DNA of 64,000 nt from Pseudoalteromonas sp. MEBiC 03607 (GCF_004792295.1 NZ_SRRY01000001.1:2428501-2492500); one strand, 5' to 3'. Positions 42,666 through 54,122 are shown, counted from the first letter of the stretch. Notes: a model not told the origin generated them from the sequence alone. Numbers and translations: made by a program.

Positions 42666-43946
42666 TTATTGACTTGAGACAGACTCTAGAACTTTGAAAA
42701 ATGTAGGAAACGTTTTATACGTACACTTAGGATCGTTAATAGTTATCGGCTTGCCGCCCACTGCAACCATCGCAAAACACATTGCTATACGGTGATCGTT
42801 ATAGGTATCAATCGCAACATCATTAAATGTGTCAGGTGGAGTAATTTCGATAAAATCTTCACCTTCTACAACCTCTGCACCTACTTTTCTCAGTTCGGTT
42901 GCCATTGCATATAAACGGTCAGTTTCTTTAACACGCCAGTTATAGATGTTACGAATCGCCGTTTTACCCTTTGCAAAAAGTGCTACAGTTGCCAGTGTCA
43001 TGGCCGCATCAGGTATTGCGTTAGCATCAATATCTACAGCATTCAGCTCGCCTTTGCGAACCACCAGCTTTTCATCGTACCAATCGATTTTTGCGCCCAC
43101 TTGTTCCATAACTTTGGCAAAGCCAATATCACCTTGAACAGACGCCGCACCTACCCCATTAATTTCAATTTCGCCGCCCGCTATTGCAGCTGCCGCAACG
43201 AAATAAGAAGCACTTGATGCATCACCTTCAACCATAATACGCTCAAGTGCTTGATACTGCTGACAGCCTTTTACATAAAACGTTTCGTAGTTGTCATGGC
43301 TTACAGTAACACCGAAACGCTGCATCACATCAAGGGTAATATCAATGTAAGGTTTAGATACCAGCGTGCCTTTAATGTTAATTTCCGTGTCGCCATTAAA
43401 TAACGGTGCTGCCATTAATAGCGCTGTTAAAAACTGGCTTGAAATACTGCCATCAATGGCTACTTTACCACCATTGATTTTACCGCCTTTAATAGCCAAT
43501 GGTGGATAGTCGTTATTTTTTAAGTAAGTTACATCACCACCCAGTGCTTGCAATGCATCAACCAAATGGCCGATTGGGCGCTCTTCCATGCGTGGCTCAC
43601 CAACAAGCTCATACTCACCTTCAACAGCAGCAAGTACAGCTGTTAGCGGGCGATACGCAGTTCCAGCGTTACCTAAAAATAACGGTTCAGATGGTGTATT
43701 AAATTTACCCGCTACACCTTCAACGGTCGCCACTGTTTTGTCTTCATTAAGCGTAACATTAACACCTAATAATTTTAGTGCACCAAGCATATGACGGATA
43801 TCGTCGCTATCAAGCAGGTTTTCAACCACTGTTGTACCTTTAGCAAGCGCTGCTAAAAGTAAAATACGATTTGATAAGCTTTTTGAACCGGGTAAGGTTA
43901 CGCTACCATTAACTTTTGCAATAGGTTCAAGACGTAGTTGTTCCAT
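42666..43946 (-). CDS. aroA: 3-phosphoshikimate 1-carboxyvinyltransferase (EPSP synthase)
   Basis: 426 aa shikimate-pathway enzyme. [17 protein letters not shown] and [15 protein letters not shown] are the shikimate-phosphate and PEP binding motifs; [11 protein letters not shown] is the C-terminal signature. [10 protein letters not shown] identifies a class I (glyphosate-sensitive type) enzyme. It begins one nt after the serC stop, in the conserved serC-aroA order. Confidence 0.96.
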   Translation of the reverse strand: MEQLRLEPIAKVNGSVTLPGSKSLSNRILLLAALAKGTTVVENLLDSDDIRHMLGALKLLGVNVTLNEDKTVATVEGVAGKFNTPSEPLFLGNAGTAYRPLTAVLAAVEGEYELVGEPRMEERPIGHLVDALQALGGDVTYLKNNDYPPLAIKGGKINGGKVAIDGSISSQFLTALLMAAPLFNGDTEINIKGTLVSKPYIDITLDVMQRFGVTVSHDNYETFYVKGCQQYQALERIMVEGDASSASYFVAAAAIAGGEIEINGVGAASVQGDIGFAKVMEQVGAKIDWYDEKLVVRKGELNAVDIDANAIPDAAMTLATVALFAKGKTAIRNIYNWRVKETDRLYAMATELRKVGAEVVEGEDFIEITPPDTFNDVAIDTYNDHRIAMCFAMVAVGGKPITINDPKCTYKTFPTFFKVLESVSSQ

Positions 43947-45035
43947 TTAACTATTCTCCTTTGCAAAGTTAGCCATAAAATCAACCAAGGCTTGCACGCC
44001 TTCAAGTGGCATTGCATTGTAAATACTTGCACGCATACCACCGACAATACGGTGACCTTCAAGGGCTAATAAGCCTGCTTCTTTTGATTCACTAATGAAT
44101 TTATCATTCAGCGATTCATCATTTAACCAAAACGGAACGTTCATACGCGAACGGCAATGCTTAGCAACTTTATTGCTATAAAAATCTGAGCTATCAATAT
44201 AATTGTAAAGTAGCTCGGCTTTTGCGATGTTTTGCTCTTCCATCGCTTTAACGCCACCATTTGCTTCCAGCCATTCAAACACTTCAGCGGCTAAGTACCA
44301 TGCAAATGTCGGTGGTGTGTTGTACATGCTGCCTTGTTTCGCTTCTAATGCATAATCAAGAATACCCGGCTTTGCAAGACCTTCACGTTCAAGTAAGGTT
44401 TTACGGATAATTACAATAGATAAACCAGATGGGCCGATATTCTTTTGCGCACCAGCGTAAATAAGATCAAACTGATTTACATCAAATTCGCGCGATAAAA
44501 TAGTCGACGACATATCAGCAACAATCGGTGCTGATGGGTGTGATGGTACGTCAAAAATTTCGATGCCATCTACGGTTTCATTCGGGCAATAGTGAATGTA
44601 TGACGCATCAGCAGGTAATTCCCAGCAGCTTGCAGGCTTAATTGAAAACTGACCATTTTGCTGTTCATCATCACGTACGTTGATACTTTGAACTGTGGTG
44701 AATTTTGCCGCTTCTTCTGTTGCACCTTTCGACCACACGCCATTTTCACAGTAAATAGCTGGCTTACCATCAAGGTGAAGATTCAGTGGCACAGCACTAA
44801 ATTGACCACGACCACCGCCATGCATAAATAATACTTCAAACTCATCGCTAATATTCATTAAGCGACGCAGGCTTGCTTCACATTTAGCAGTAAGCGCTAA
44901 AAAGTCGCTGCTGCGATGGCTAATTTCCATCACAGATACACCTAAACCTTGCCAATCAATAAATTCTTTTTGTGCTTTTTGCATAACTGCCGGCGGTAGC
45001 ATTGCCGGTCCTGCACAAAAATTATATTTAGTCAT
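43947..45035 (-). CDS. serC: Phosphoserine aminotransferase
   Basis: 362 aa PLP enzyme of serine (and pyridoxine) biosynthesis. [15 protein letters not shown] start; [30 protein letters not shown] has the PLP-binding Lys. In tandem with aroA with no intergenic gap. Confidence 0.95.
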   Translation of the reverse strand: MTKYNFCAGPAMLPPAVMQKAQKEFIDWQGLGVSVMEISHRSSDFLALTAKCEASLRRLMNISDEFEVLFMHGGGRGQFSAVPLNLHLDGKPAIYCENGVWSKGATEEAAKFTTVQSINVRDDEQQNGQFSIKPASCWELPADASYIHYCPNETVDGIEIFDVPSHPSAPIVADMSSTILSREFDVNQFDLIYAGAQKNIGPSGLSIVIIRKTLLEREGLAKPGILDYALEAKQGSMYNTPPTFAWYLAAEVFEWLEANGGVKAMEEQNIAKAELLYNYIDSSDFYSNKVAKHCRSRMNVPFWLNDESLNDKFISESKEAGLLALEGHRIVGGMRASIYNAMPLEGVQALVDFMANFAKENS

Positions 45036-45067
45036 TACTTTGCCTCATTCCAGTAATTATAGTGCGG

Positions 45068-45095
45068 ATAAAAAAAGCGGCCGAAGCCGCTTTTT
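45068..45095 (-). terminator. Terminator after gyrA
   Basis: On the minus strand AAAGCGGC and GCCGCTTT pair around a TTCG tetraloop, followed by a T-run. It lies 10-37 nt past the gyrA stop and before serC. Confidence 0.88.
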
Positions 45096-45104
45096 AAATC
45101 AATG

Positions 45105-47801
45105 TTATTCTGAAGGTGGGTTATCACCCGCTTCTTCAGGATTAGTATCGACTACTTCAACGGCCTCGCCTTCGATGGCTGCAAGCTCATCAACTTCGAT
45201 TTCTTCGATACGTTGTAAACCAACTACTTGCTCTTCGTCAATAGTTCGTATCAAAATAACGCCTTGAGTATTACGACCAACCGTAGAAACCTCATTTACA
45301 CGAGTACGTACAAGTGTACCGCGATTAGAGATAATCATGATTTCGTCGTTTTCATCAACCTGTACTGCACCAACCACAGCGCCGTTACGTTCGCTAACTT
45401 TGATTGATACAACACCTTGTGTTGCACGGCTCTTCGATGGGTAATCTTCAAGTGCTGTACGCTTACCGTAACCATTTTCTGTCACAGTTAGGATTGCACC
45501 ATCTGATTTAGGAACGATTAACGATACAACGCGTTGATCGTCTGCCATCTTAATACCGCGAACACCTGTTGCTGTACGGCCCATTGGACGTACGCCTTTA
45601 AAGCGGATTTCCGGGTTACCGTTTTCATCAAGTACTGGGTTGCCGTTTTCGTCTAATACTTCAGACTCTTCAGCTTCTTTAAAGCGTACAACTTTACCAG
45701 CATCAGTAAATAGCATGATTTCATTCGTGCCATCTGTGATATCAACCCCAATTAGGCTATCGCCTTCATTAAGGTTAACGGCAATGATACCGCTCGCACG
45801 TTGGCGGCTATAAGCTGTTAATGGTGTTTTCTTAACTGTACCAAACGCAGTAGCCATGAAGATATATTTATCTTCTTCGTATTCACGTACCGGTAAGATA
45901 GCAGTAATACGCTCATCTGCTTCAAGTGGTAATAGGTTAACAATTGGCTTACCACGCGCTGCACGGCTTGCTAATGGTAACTGATATACTTTCAACCAGT
46001 ATAAGCGCCCTGCAGTTGAGAAGCACAGAATTGTATCGTGTGTATTAGCAACCAATAGACGCTCGATGAAGTCTTCATCTTTCATCTTCGTAGCTGACTT
46101 ACCTTTACCACCACGACGCTGTGCTTCGTAGTCAGATAATGGTTGATACTTAACGTAACCTTCGTGAGAAAGCGTTACTACAACGTCTTCTTCATTGATT
46201 AGGTCTTCAAGGCTAATATCGTGAGCAGCAGCGCTGATTTCAGTACGACGCTCATCACCATATTGTTCTTTAATTTCTACTAGCTCGTCACGGATAACTT
46301 CCATTAGACGATCAGGGCTTGAAAGAATGTGTAAAAGCTCGGCAATTAGATCAAGTAACGTTTGGTACTCGTCTAAGATCTTCTCATGCTCAAGACCCGT
46401 TAGTTTGTGTAAACGTAGGTCAAGAATTGCTTGTGCTTGTTGCTCAGATAAATAGTATTGACCATCACGAATACCTAAGTCTGCAGCTAACCAATCAGGG
46501 CGAGCAACGTTATCTTCACCTGCTTTTTCAAGCATAGCTTTAACAGTGCCTAGCTCCCAAGGGCGAGCTGTTAGTGCCACTTTAGCTTCAGCTGGTGTTG
46601 GTGACTTACGAATTAGTTCGATAATTGGGTCGATGTTCGCAAGAGCAATTGCTAAGCCTTCAAGCGTGTGAGCACGGTCACGGGCTTTACGTAAATCGAA
46701 TACAGTACGACGTGTAACAACTTCACGACGGTGAATGATAAACGCTTCAAGCATTTCTTTAAGGTTAAAGCACTTAGGTTGGTTGTTATCAAGTGCAACC
46801 ATGTTCATACCAAACACAGTTTGTAACTGAGTTTGTGCATATAGGTTGTTTAAGATTACTTCACCAACATCACCACGTTTGATTTCGATAACGATACGCA
46901 TACCGTCTTTATCTGATTCGTCACGTAGTGCACTAATACCTTCAATTTTCTTATCTTTAACTAACTCAGCGATTTTTTCGATAAGACGCGCTTTGTTAAC
47001 TTGATAAGGGATTTCGTGAACGATGATTGTTTCACGACCGGTTTTTTCGTCAACTTCGATTTCAGCACGAGCGCGGATATATACTTTACCACGACCTGTT
47101 AGGTACGCTTGCTCAATGCCTTTTTTACCGTTGATAATCGCCGCAGTCGGGAAATCTGGACCCGGGATATATTCAATTAGATCAGCAATTGACATATCTG
47201 GGTTTTGAATAAGCGCTAAACAGCCGTTAATAACTTCTGTTAAGTTATGCGGAGGAATGTTCGTTGCCATACCAACCGCAATACCTGATGAACCATTTAC
47301 TAGTAAGTTAGGTACTTTAGTAGGTAATACGTCAGGAATTTGCTCAGTACCATCATAGTTAGGTACATAATCAACGGTTTCTTTTTCTAAGTCAGCTAAT
47401 AATTCATGTGACATTTTCGCCATACGAACTTCCGTATAACGCATTGCTGCCGCAGAGTCACCGTCAACAGAACCGAAGTTACCTTGGCCGTCAACAAGCA
47501 TATAGCGTAATGAGAAAGGCTGCGCCATACGAACGATGGTGTCATATACCGCGCTGTCGCCATGTGGGTGGTACTTACCGATTACATCACCAACAACACG
47601 TGCTGATTTCTTGTAAGGTTTATTCCAATCATTATTGAGTTCGTTCATTGCAAATAAAACACGACGGTGAACTGGCTTTAAGCCGTCACGTACGTCTGGC
47701 AATGCACGTCCAACGATTACACTCATTGCGTAATCAAGGTACGAATTTTTTAATTCATCTTCAATATTGACTGGCAGAATTTCATTGGCGAGATCAGTCA
47801 T
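45105..47801 (-). CDS. gyrA: DNA gyrase subunit A
   Basis: 898 aa. The active Tyr is Tyr122 in AAMRYTEVR; the quinolone-resistance region has the wild-type Ser83 and Asp87 with the same numbering as E. coli ([19 protein letters not shown]). The GyrA box QRRGGKG is in the C-terminal pinwheel. That domain carries an acidic insertion of about 25 residues after VVRFKEAEE with a duplicated DENGNP. First gene of a cluster to serC, aroA and beyond, and divergent from ubiG. Confidence 0.97.
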   Translation of the reverse strand: MTDLANEILPVNIEDELKNSYLDYAMSVIVGRALPDVRDGLKPVHRRVLFAMNELNNDWNKPYKKSARVVGDVIGKYHPHGDSAVYDTIVRMAQPFSLRYMLVDGQGNFGSVDGDSAAAMRYTEVRMAKMSHELLADLEKETVDYVPNYDGTEQIPDVLPTKVPNLLVNGSSGIAVGMATNIPPHNLTEVINGCLALIQNPDMSIADLIEYIPGPDFPTAAIINGKKGIEQAYLTGRGKVYIRARAEIEVDEKTGRETIIVHEIPYQVNKARLIEKIAELVKDKKIEGISALRDESDKDGMRIVIEIKRGDVGEVILNNLYAQTQLQTVFGMNMVALDNNQPKCFNLKEMLEAFIIHRREVVTRRTVFDLRKARDRAHTLEGLAIALANIDPIIELIRKSPTPAEAKVALTARPWELGTVKAMLEKAGEDNVARPDWLAADLGIRDGQYYLSEQQAQAILDLRLHKLTGLEHEKILDEYQTLLDLIAELLHILSSPDRLMEVIRDELVEIKEQYGDERRTEISAAAHDISLEDLINEEDVVVTLSHEGYVKYQPLSDYEAQRRGGKGKSATKMKDEDFIERLLVANTHDTILCFSTAGRLYWLKVYQLPLASRAARGKPIVNLLPLEADERITAILPVREYEEDKYIFMATAFGTVKKTPLTAYSRQRASGIIAVNLNEGDSLIGVDITDGTNEIMLFTDAGKVVRFKEAEESEVLDENGNPVLDENGNPEIRFKGVRPMGRTATGVRGIKMADDQRVVSLIVPKSDGAILTVTENGYGKRTALEDYPSKSRATQGVVSIKVSERNGAVVGAVQVDENDEIMIISNRGTLVRTRVNEVSTVGRNTQGVILIRTIDEEQVVGLQRIEEIEVDELAAIEGEAVEVVDTNPEEAGDNPPSE

Positions 47802-47977
47802 TTGATTTCACATTCCTTCAGTATTGACTCATAAAGAGGCACAATGCCGTCTTAAGAGCTTTAGTTATTATTTCCAGACCATGCTATCACAATTTATTTA
47901 GATTTACAGGCGCTAAATCTTTGCGATTTAGTAATTTCCCCCTATATAATGGCCTCAGATTGACGAGGAAGTTTTTT

Positions 47978-48688
47978 ATGACCGAACATCAAAATGTAGA
48001 TAATACAGAAATTGCAAAGTTTGAAGCCATCGCAGAACGTTGGTGGGACCGCGACGGAGAGTTCAAACCTCTTCATGAAATAAATCCTCTTCGCTTGGAT
48101 TTTGTCGCCGATAAAGTAGGCGGCTTATTTGATAAGGAAACCTTAGATGTTGGCTGTGGTGGCGGCATCTTAAGTGAAAGCATGGCGCGCATGGGCGCTA
48201 AAGTAACCGGCATCGATATGGGCCAAGAGCCACTTACCGTTGCTAAGTTACACAGTTTAGAAACAGGTGTCCCTGTTGACTATATAAAAGTACCAGCAGA
48301 ACAGTTTGCGGCTGAGCACCCTGCTCGCTTTGACGTTATTACTTGTATGGAAATGCTTGAGCATGTTCCAGATCCTGCGTCTATTATTCGTGCTGTAGCA
48401 GAACTTGCTAAACCGGGCGCCGATGTCTTCTTTTCAACACTAAACAAAACACCAAAGGCCTACTTGTTTGCCATTGTGGGTGCAGAAAAGCTTTTAAAAA
48501 TGGTGCCTGAAGGTACCCATGACCATAAAAAGTTTATCAAACCTGCACAACTTATTGCCTGGGCTGAAGAAGCGGGATTAAAAGTAAGAGCCAGCACAGG
48601 CCTGAACTATAACCCGTTCTCTAAGCAGTACAGTTTAAATGATGATGTAAGTGTTAATTACATCCTGCACTTTGAGAAATTAGCCTAA
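47978..48688 (+). CDS. ubiG: Ubiquinone biosynthesis O-methyltransferase
   Basis: About 236 aa. SAM-binding [39 protein letters not shown] at the N-terminus. It does both O-methylations in ubiquinone synthesis. The start is ATG at 47978 (MTEHQNVDN) because GAGGAA precedes it and the family starts there; an earlier in-frame start lacks both. Its stop overlaps the start of the next gene (TAATG). Divergent from gyrA, as in E. coli. Confidence 0.94.
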   Translation: MTEHQNVDNTEIAKFEAIAERWWDRDGEFKPLHEINPLRLDFVADKVGGLFDKETLDVGCGGGILSESMARMGAKVTGIDMGQEPLTVAKLHSLETGVPVDYIKVPAEQFAAEHPARFDVITCMEMLEHVPDPASIIRAVAELAKPGADVFFSTLNKTPKAYLFAIVGAEKLLKMVPEGTHDHKKFIKPAQLIAWAEEAGLKVRASTGLNYNPFSKQYSLNDDVSVNYILHFEKLA

Positions 48689-49362
48689 TGAGTGGTGTAA
48701 ACGCACCCTCTATCGATTTTGATGCTTTTATTTTTGATCTCGATGGTACGCTCCTTGATACCGCCGATGATCTGGGTCATGCATTAAATCGCGTATTAGC
48801 CGATGCAGATATCGCCCCAGTCGCTGAGCATATTTATCGTCCCGCAGCTTCAAACGGAGCCAATGCACTTTTAGAGGTTGGTTTTGGTGATAAGTGGCCT
48901 GATGTAGAACAACTGGCTTTACGACAACAGTTACTCGATTATTACGCTGATGATATTGCCGTTCACAGTAAATGCTTCAACGGCATCGAGCAGCTTTTAA
49001 TTGCACTTGAGCAAAACAATATTAAGTGGGGCATTATGACCAATAAGCCCGGCTTTTTAACTGAGCCCTTAGTACAAGCGATCCCATCTTTAAGTAATGC
49101 TCAAGCCGTTGTCAGTGGCGATACATTAGCTGTTTCGAAACCATCACCGGATCCACTGTTACATACAGCTGAGATCTTAGATGTTGATCCAACTCGTTGT
49201 TTGTATATCGGTGATGCTGAGCGAGATATTCAAGCTGCAAAAGCAGCTAATATGTACAGTGCAACGGCGCTTTGGGGTTACATACCGAGTGTTGACGCTG
49301 CGCTTGGCTGGCAGGCAGATTTTAATTGGCATTCGCCAATTGATGGCTTTAACCATATATAG
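48688..49362 (+). CDS. HAD-type phosphoglycolate phosphatase
   Basis: 224 aa. HAD motif I FDLDGTLLDTADDLG, motif II MTNKPG, motif III Lys in SKPSPDPL and motif IV YIGDAERDIQAAK. It removes phosphate from phosphoglycolate, formed in DNA repair. It is coupled to ubiG. Gph or a MupP-like role cannot be told apart from sequence alone. Confidence 0.85.
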   Translation: MSGVNAPSIDFDAFIFDLDGTLLDTADDLGHALNRVLADADIAPVAEHIYRPAASNGANALLEVGFGDKWPDVEQLALRQQLLDYYADDIAVHSKCFNGIEQLLIALEQNNIKWGIMTNKPGFLTEPLVQAIPSLSNAQAVVSGDTLAVSKPSPDPLLHTAEILDVDPTRCLYIGDAERDIQAAKAANMYSATALWGYIPSVDAALGWQADFNWHSPIDGFNHI

Positions 49363-49556
49363 TGTTATTTATTATCTAAAACACCATATATTGTGATCTG
49401 ATTCACTTTTGAACATTCTTTGATGATAAAAAAATCAGTCGAAATTTATTTTTTAAAACGGTAAATTTTCTGGATCTTGAGTTGATTTCTACAAATTTCG
49501 TCGTCTATGAATGTTCAAAGGTTAATGGTCACTAACACAATGCGCTTATCCAATAG

Positions 49557-49565
49557 TTATCCACA
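49557..49565 (+). promoter_or_regulatory. Consensus DnaA box upstream of nrdA
   Basis: TTATCCACA is a perfect DnaA 9-mer, about 190 nt before nrdA. A partial TTATCCA lies just upstream. In E. coli DnaA boxes lie upstream of nrdAB and link its transcription to replication initiation, so a similar role is inferred. Confidence 0.7.
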
Positions 49566-49633
49566 AAATGGGGCAATTCTATCCCTTGCAAAACAGCGCA
49601 GACCACACTATCTTGTGATCTGCAATTTAAACA

Positions 49634-49681
49634 ACACCAGATATTGTGGCTAAATGTTATTCAATTAGCTGCATATAGTGT
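49634..49681 (+). promoter_or_regulatory. Tandem NrdR-like boxes upstream of nrdAB
   Basis: ACACCAGATATTGTGG (49634-49649) and TAGCTGCATATAGTGT (49666-49681) resemble the NrdR consensus acaCwAtATaTwGtgt. Their starts are 32 nt apart, close to the three-turn spacing usual for NrdR pairs. They lie about 75-120 nt before the nrdA ATG and probably overlap the promoter. Confidence 0.68.
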
Positions 49682-49754
49682 TTAATAATAATAATTACAT
49701 AAAGAATACCTTTGTCTTTACAACTAAAATTTCCCAAGGAATACAGGCAAAACT

Positions 49755-52040
49755 ATGAACCAACAGCTATCTGTAAGCAAACGTGACGGCCGTAAAGAGT
49801 CACTCGATCTAGATAAGATCCATCGCGTAATCGCTTGGGCCGCAGAAGGTCTGAATAATGTGTCTGTCTCACAAGTTGAATTAAAATCACATATTCAATT
49901 TTATGATGGCATTCGCACCGACGACATTCATGAAACAATCATCAAAGCGGCAGCGGATCAAATCTCAAAAGATACGCCTGATTATCAATACCTAGCTGCT
50001 CGCTTAGCTGTATTCCACTTGCGTAAAAAAGCGTATGGCCAATTTGAGCCACCACGTTTATATGATCACATTACAAAATTAGTTGAAGACAAACGTTACG
50101 ATCAGCATTTACTTGTCGACTACACAGAACAAGAAATCGATGAGTTAGACTCATATATTGATCATAATCGTGATTTAAACTTCAGCTACGCTGCTGTAAA
50201 GCAACTTGAAGGTAAATATCTAGTTCAAAACCGTGTTACTGGCGAAATTTACGAAAGTGCACAGTTTTTATATATTTTAGTTGCTGCAAGCTTATTCTCT
50301 GATTATCCAAAAGAGACACGTCTTGATTACATCAAGCGTTTTTATGATGCAGTGTCTACATTTAAGATTTCATTACCTACACCAATTATGGCCGGTGTTC
50401 GTACACCAACACGTCAATTCAGCTCATGTGTATTGATTGAATGTGGTGATAGCCTTGATTCTATTAATGCGACATCGTCTGCGATTGTTAAATATGTTTC
50501 GCAACGTGCTGGCATTGGTATTAACGCGGGCCGTATTCGTGCTCTTGGTAGCCCTATTCGTAACGGCGAAGCGTACCACACAGGTTGTATTCCGTTTTAT
50601 AAACACTTCCAAACAGCGGTTAAAAGCTGTTCACAAGGTGGTGTTCGTGGCGGTGCAGCAACGTTGTTCTACCCACTTTGGCACTTAGAAGTTGAAAATC
50701 TTCTTGTCCTTAAGAACAACCGTGGTGTTGAAGACAACCGTGTACGTCATCTTGACTACGGTGTCCAGTTCAACAAATTAATGTATAGCCGTTTAATCAA
50801 AGACGATTACATCACATTGTTCAGCCCGTCAGATGTACCGGGTCTATATGATGCATTCTTTGAAGATCAAGCGAAGTTTGATGAGCTATATGTTAAGTAC
50901 GAACAAGACGAGTCAATTCGTAAAAAGCGTATTAAAGCAATTGAGTTATTCTCAATGTTTGCTCAAGAGCGTGCAAGCACTGGTCGTATTTACTTACAAA
51001 ACGTTGACCACTGTAATACACACAGCCCGTTTATCTCGACTGTGGCGCCAATTCGTCAATCTAACCTATGTTTAGAAATCGCATTACCAACTAAGCCACT
51101 TAGCAATGTAATGGATGAAGAAGGTGAAATTGCACTTTGTACGCTATCTGCATTTAACTTAGGTGCGATTGAGTCGCTTGATGAGTTAGAAGAGCTTGCT
51201 GAACTTGCAGTACGTGCCCTTGATAACTTACTTGATTTCCAAGACTACCCTGTTCCTGCGGCTAAAAACGCAACGATGGGTCGTCGTACGCTGGGTATAG
51301 GTGTAATTAACTTCGCATACTACCTTGCTAAAAACGGTAAACGTTATTCTGATGGTAGTGCTAATGCCTTAACTCACAAAACGTTTGAAGCAATTCAATA
51401 TTACCTAATGAAAGCATCAAACGAGTTGGCGAAAGAACGCGGTGCGTGTCCTAAATTTAACGAGACAACGTATTCTCAAGGCATCATGCCGACAGATACT
51501 TACAAGCGTGACCTAGATCAGTTCTGTAATGAGCCACTTCATTTAGATTGGGATTCATTACGTGCGAGCATTAAAGAGCACGGTATGCGTAACTCTACGC
51601 TATCTGCATTGATGCCATCAGAGACATCATCACAAATCTCTAACGCAACAAATGGTATTGAGCCACCACGTGGTCATATCAGCGTTAAAGCAAGTAAAGA
51701 TGGTATCTTAAAGCAAGTAGTTCCAGATTATGAAAACCTGAAAGACAACTATGAGCTACTGTGGGATATTCCATCAAACGATGGTTACCTACAGCTTGTT
51801 GGTATTATGCAAAAATTCGTTGACCAAACGATTTCTGCAAACACTAATTATGATCCATCTAAGTACGAAGGCGGTAAAGTACCTATGAAGGTGCTATTAA
51901 AAGACCTACTGACTGCTTATAAACTTGGTGTGAAGACCTTGTACTACCACAACACACGTGACGGTGCATCGGATGCTCAAGATGAGCTAACACCAGAGGT
52001 AGAAGATGACGGTTGTGCAGGCGGCGCTTGTAAAATCTAA
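49755..52040 (+). CDS. nrdA: Ribonucleoside-diphosphate reductase class Ia, alpha subunit
   Basis: 761 aa, as in E. coli. Makes deoxyribonucleotides. N-terminal ATP-cone (VSKRDGRKESLDLDKIHRVI), catalytic finger loop LCLEIALPTKP, FSSCVLIECGDSLDS, and the redox tail CAGGACKI. First gene of nrdA-nrdB-yfaE. The 392-nt upstream region has a DnaA box and NrdR-like pair. AAGGAAT ribosome site. Confidence 0.97.
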   Translation: MNQQLSVSKRDGRKESLDLDKIHRVIAWAAEGLNNVSVSQVELKSHIQFYDGIRTDDIHETIIKAAADQISKDTPDYQYLAARLAVFHLRKKAYGQFEPPRLYDHITKLVEDKRYDQHLLVDYTEQEIDELDSYIDHNRDLNFSYAAVKQLEGKYLVQNRVTGEIYESAQFLYILVAASLFSDYPKETRLDYIKRFYDAVSTFKISLPTPIMAGVRTPTRQFSSCVLIECGDSLDSINATSSAIVKYVSQRAGIGINAGRIRALGSPIRNGEAYHTGCIPFYKHFQTAVKSCSQGGVRGGAATLFYPLWHLEVENLLVLKNNRGVEDNRVRHLDYGVQFNKLMYSRLIKDDYITLFSPSDVPGLYDAFFEDQAKFDELYVKYEQDESIRKKRIKAIELFSMFAQERASTGRIYLQNVDHCNTHSPFISTVAPIRQSNLCLEIALPTKPLSNVMDEEGEIALCTLSAFNLGAIESLDELEELAELAVRALDNLLDFQDYPVPAAKNATMGRRTLGIGVINFAYYLAKNGKRYSDGSANALTHKTFEAIQYYLMKASNELAKERGACPKFNETTYSQGIMPTDTYKRDLDQFCNEPLHLDWDSLRASIKEHGMRNSTLSALMPSETSSQISNATNGIEPPRGHISVKASKDGILKQVVPDYENLKDNYELLWDIPSNDGYLQLVGIMQKFVDQTISANTNYDPSKYEGGKVPMKVLLKDLLTAYKLGVKTLYYHNTRDGASDAQDELTPEVEDDGCAGGACKI

Positions 52041-52057
52041 TTAAATTAATAACATAA

Positions 52058-52084
52058 CAAAAGCGGGCTCATTTGCCCGCTTTG
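52058..52084 (+). terminator. Stem-loop between nrdA and nrdB
   Basis: AAAGCGGGC and GCCCGCTTT pair perfectly around 6 nt, 18 nt after the nrdA stop. Only TTTG follows, so termination is likely partial and might set the NrdA to NrdB ratio or protect the upstream mRNA. Confidence 0.55.
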
Positions 52085-52110
52085 TCCTGACTGTTTTTTG
52101 AGAAATCACT

Positions 52111-53241
52111 ATGTCATATACAACTTTTAGCCGAAACCATAATAACCAATTACAAGAACCGATGTTTTTCGGCCAAACTGTAAACGTGTCACGTTACGAC
52201 CAACAAAAGTACCCTATCTTCGAAAAGCTAATTGAAAAACAATTATCGTTCTTTTGGCGTCCTGAAGAAGTTGACGTAAGTAAAGACCGTCTTGACTTCC
52301 AAGCGTTACCGGACCACGAAAAACACATCTTTTTAAGCAACTTGAAATATCAAACCTTGCTAGATAGTGTGCAAGGTCGTTCACCTAACGTTGCGTTACT
52401 ACCCATTGTGTCTATTCCTGAGCTTGAAACTTGGATTGAAACATGGGCGTTTAGTGAAACAATTCACAGCCGTTCATACACGCATATTATTCGTAACGTT
52501 ACGCAGTCTCCCGAGCTTATCTTTGATGATATCGTCAGTAACGAGAAGATCAGTGAACGTGCTGATGCGGTTACCAAATACTACGATGATTTAATCAATA
52601 TGATTTCTGTTTACAATCTATATGGTGAAGGTAAACATGTGATCAACGGTGAAGAAGTAAAAGTCAGCTTATTTGACCTTAAAAAGCAACTTTACCTAGC
52701 TATGATGTCGGTTAACATTCTAGAAGCTATTCGTTTCTATGTAAGCTTTGCCTGTTCATTCGCGTTCGCAGAGCGTGAACTAATGGAAGGTAATGCGAAA
52801 ATCATCAAGCTTATTGCCCGTGATGAAGCGCTCCACTTATCTGGCACGCAACACATTCTAAATATTATGCAAGAAGGCAAAGACGATCCTGAAATGGCAA
52901 TCGTTGCTGCACAATGCCGTGAAGAAGCGATTCAGATGTTTGTTGAAGCTGCTGAGCAAGAAAAAGATTGGGCTGAATACTTGTTTAAAGATGGTTCTAT
53001 GATTGGCTTAAATAAAGATATCTTATGTCAATATGTTGAATACATCACAAATGCGCGTATGACAGCGGTTGGCTTACCGGCACAGTTCGAAAGTAAGAGT
53101 AACCCTATTCCATGGATCAACTCTTGGTTAGTATCAGACAACGTTCAAGTTGCTCCACAAGAAGCTGAAATTAGCTCTTATCTTGTAGGCCAAATTGATT
53201 CTCAGGTTGATGCATCAGATTTTGGTGACTTCGATCTGTAA
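52111..53241 (+). CDS. nrdB: Ribonucleoside-diphosphate reductase class Ia, beta subunit
   Basis: 376 aa, as in E. coli. Carries the di-iron tyrosyl radical. [20 protein letters not shown] start, [18 protein letters not shown] has the radical Tyr and a ligand, and [13 protein letters not shown] has further ligands. It overlaps yfaE by one base in TAATG. Confidence 0.97.
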   Translation: MSYTTFSRNHNNQLQEPMFFGQTVNVSRYDQQKYPIFEKLIEKQLSFFWRPEEVDVSKDRLDFQALPDHEKHIFLSNLKYQTLLDSVQGRSPNVALLPIVSIPELETWIETWAFSETIHSRSYTHIIRNVTQSPELIFDDIVSNEKISERADAVTKYYDDLINMISVYNLYGEGKHVINGEEVKVSLFDLKKQLYLAMMSVNILEAIRFYVSFACSFAFAERELMEGNAKIIKLIARDEALHLSGTQHILNIMQEGKDDPEMAIVAAQCREEAIQMFVEAAEQEKDWAEYLFKDGSMIGLNKDILCQYVEYITNARMTAVGLPAQFESKSNPIPWINSWLVSDNVQVAPQEAEISSYLVGQIDSQVDASDFGDFDL

Positions 53242-53513
53242 TGAGCACTAACACTACTGCAGAGGTTATCCTTGCAGGAACAGACAGCCAGAGTCTCGAA
53301 TTTGATTCTGGCTGTTCATCTCTCCTTGAATGCCTAGAACAACACAAAATAGACGTCCCCTACCAATGCCGTGAAGGTTATTGTGGTGCATGCCGCGCTA
53401 AATTAGTCGAAGGTGATGTAAATTATAACCAAGAACCACTTGCGTTTGTACGCTCAGGTGAAGTGTTGCTGTGTTGTAGTAAACCCAACGGTAAGGTAAA
53501 AATTGAGCTTTAA
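53241..53513 (+). CDS. yfaE: 2Fe-2S ferredoxin YfaE
   Basis: 90 aa plant-type ferredoxin: CREGYCGACRAKL and a final CC pair (LLCCSKPNG) supply the four Cys ligands. It repairs and maintains the NrdB di-iron cofactor. It is the third gene of the nrd operon as in E. coli and overlaps the convergent yaeQ by 4 nt. Confidence 0.93.
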   Translation: MSTNTTAEVILAGTDSQSLEFDSGCSSLLECLEQHKIDVPYQCREGYCGACRAKLVEGDVNYNQEPLAFVRSGEVLLCCSKPNGKVKIEL

Positions 53514-54037
53514 TGCCACACAAGATCGTTTGTTTGGTAGAAGTTTTCTTTGTCTGAGACACTCACTGTTTGTTGATCTATCGTTACATCCCACTGTAAG
53601 TTTTTAGTCAAATGGCTCGCCAATTGCTCAATAAAGTTTCCATCAAAGGCAATTAAATGGCTATTATTTATCAGCTCTAATTGATGCTCATATTCTTGTA
53701 ACCACTCATTGTTTAGCGTAGTTACAACCCATAGTTCGTCAACACGTTTAGCAATTTTACTCAATATTGTAAAATCAGGTTCTCCAACTGCTAGCCACAT
53801 TTCATAATGCTCATCAAGGGCTTTAATTGACACATCTGGCTCACTACTTTTAAGCCGTGCGTTCATGGTTGCCATTTTATTATGAGAAAATAAGCAGTAG
53901 CTTAAAAGCTTTAACACAAAATGTTCATAGCTTTCTTGCCTATCACATGCCGTGGTGAAAACCTCTTGGTGATTTCGCTGTTCGCGCAAATCTGCGATAG
54001 TAAAATTGGCTTTAAAAACACGATTCTTATCAGACAT
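53510..54037 (-). CDS. YaeQ family protein
   Basis: 175 aa. YaeQ landmarks: KANFTIADLREQRN, HFVLKLLSYCLFSHNKM, SSEPDVSIKALDEHYEMWLAVGEPD, then AKRVDELWVVT. The family has a PD-(D/E)XK-like fold of unresolved function and was named for suppressing a transcription-elongation defect. Here the E-x-W-x-x-V-GEPD site is present. Convergent with yfaE (4-nt overlap) and divergent from the TonB receptor. Confidence 0.85.
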   Translation of the reverse strand: MSDKNRVFKANFTIADLREQRNHQEVFTTACDRQESYEHFVLKLLSYCLFSHNKMATMNARLKSSEPDVSIKALDEHYEMWLAVGEPDFTILSKIAKRVDELWVVTTLNNEWLQEYEHQLELINNSHLIAFDGNFIEQLASHLTKNLQWDVTIDQQTVSVSDKENFYQTNDLVWH

Positions 54038-54105
54038 AACGAATGTCCATCTAACTGAAACATTCTAAGTATAGTTTACGGTGTAAAATTCGCGACTTAG
54101 TTAAA

Positions 54106-54122
54106 AGTTATATTATAACGTT
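54106..54122 (+). promoter_or_regulatory. Zur-like box 1 upstream of the TonB receptor
   Basis: GTTATATTATAAC (54107-54119) is a perfect palindrome and matches the core of gammaproteobacterial Zur sites. It lies about 75 nt before the ATG of the zinc-type receptor. Confidence 0.65.

Noticed and set aside
45105..47801. Quinolone-resistance mutations in GyrA
   Set aside because: Ser83 and Asp87 are wild type.
53510..54037. YaeQ as a partner of the nrd operon
   Set aside because: It is on the opposite strand and overlaps yfaE only by convergence.
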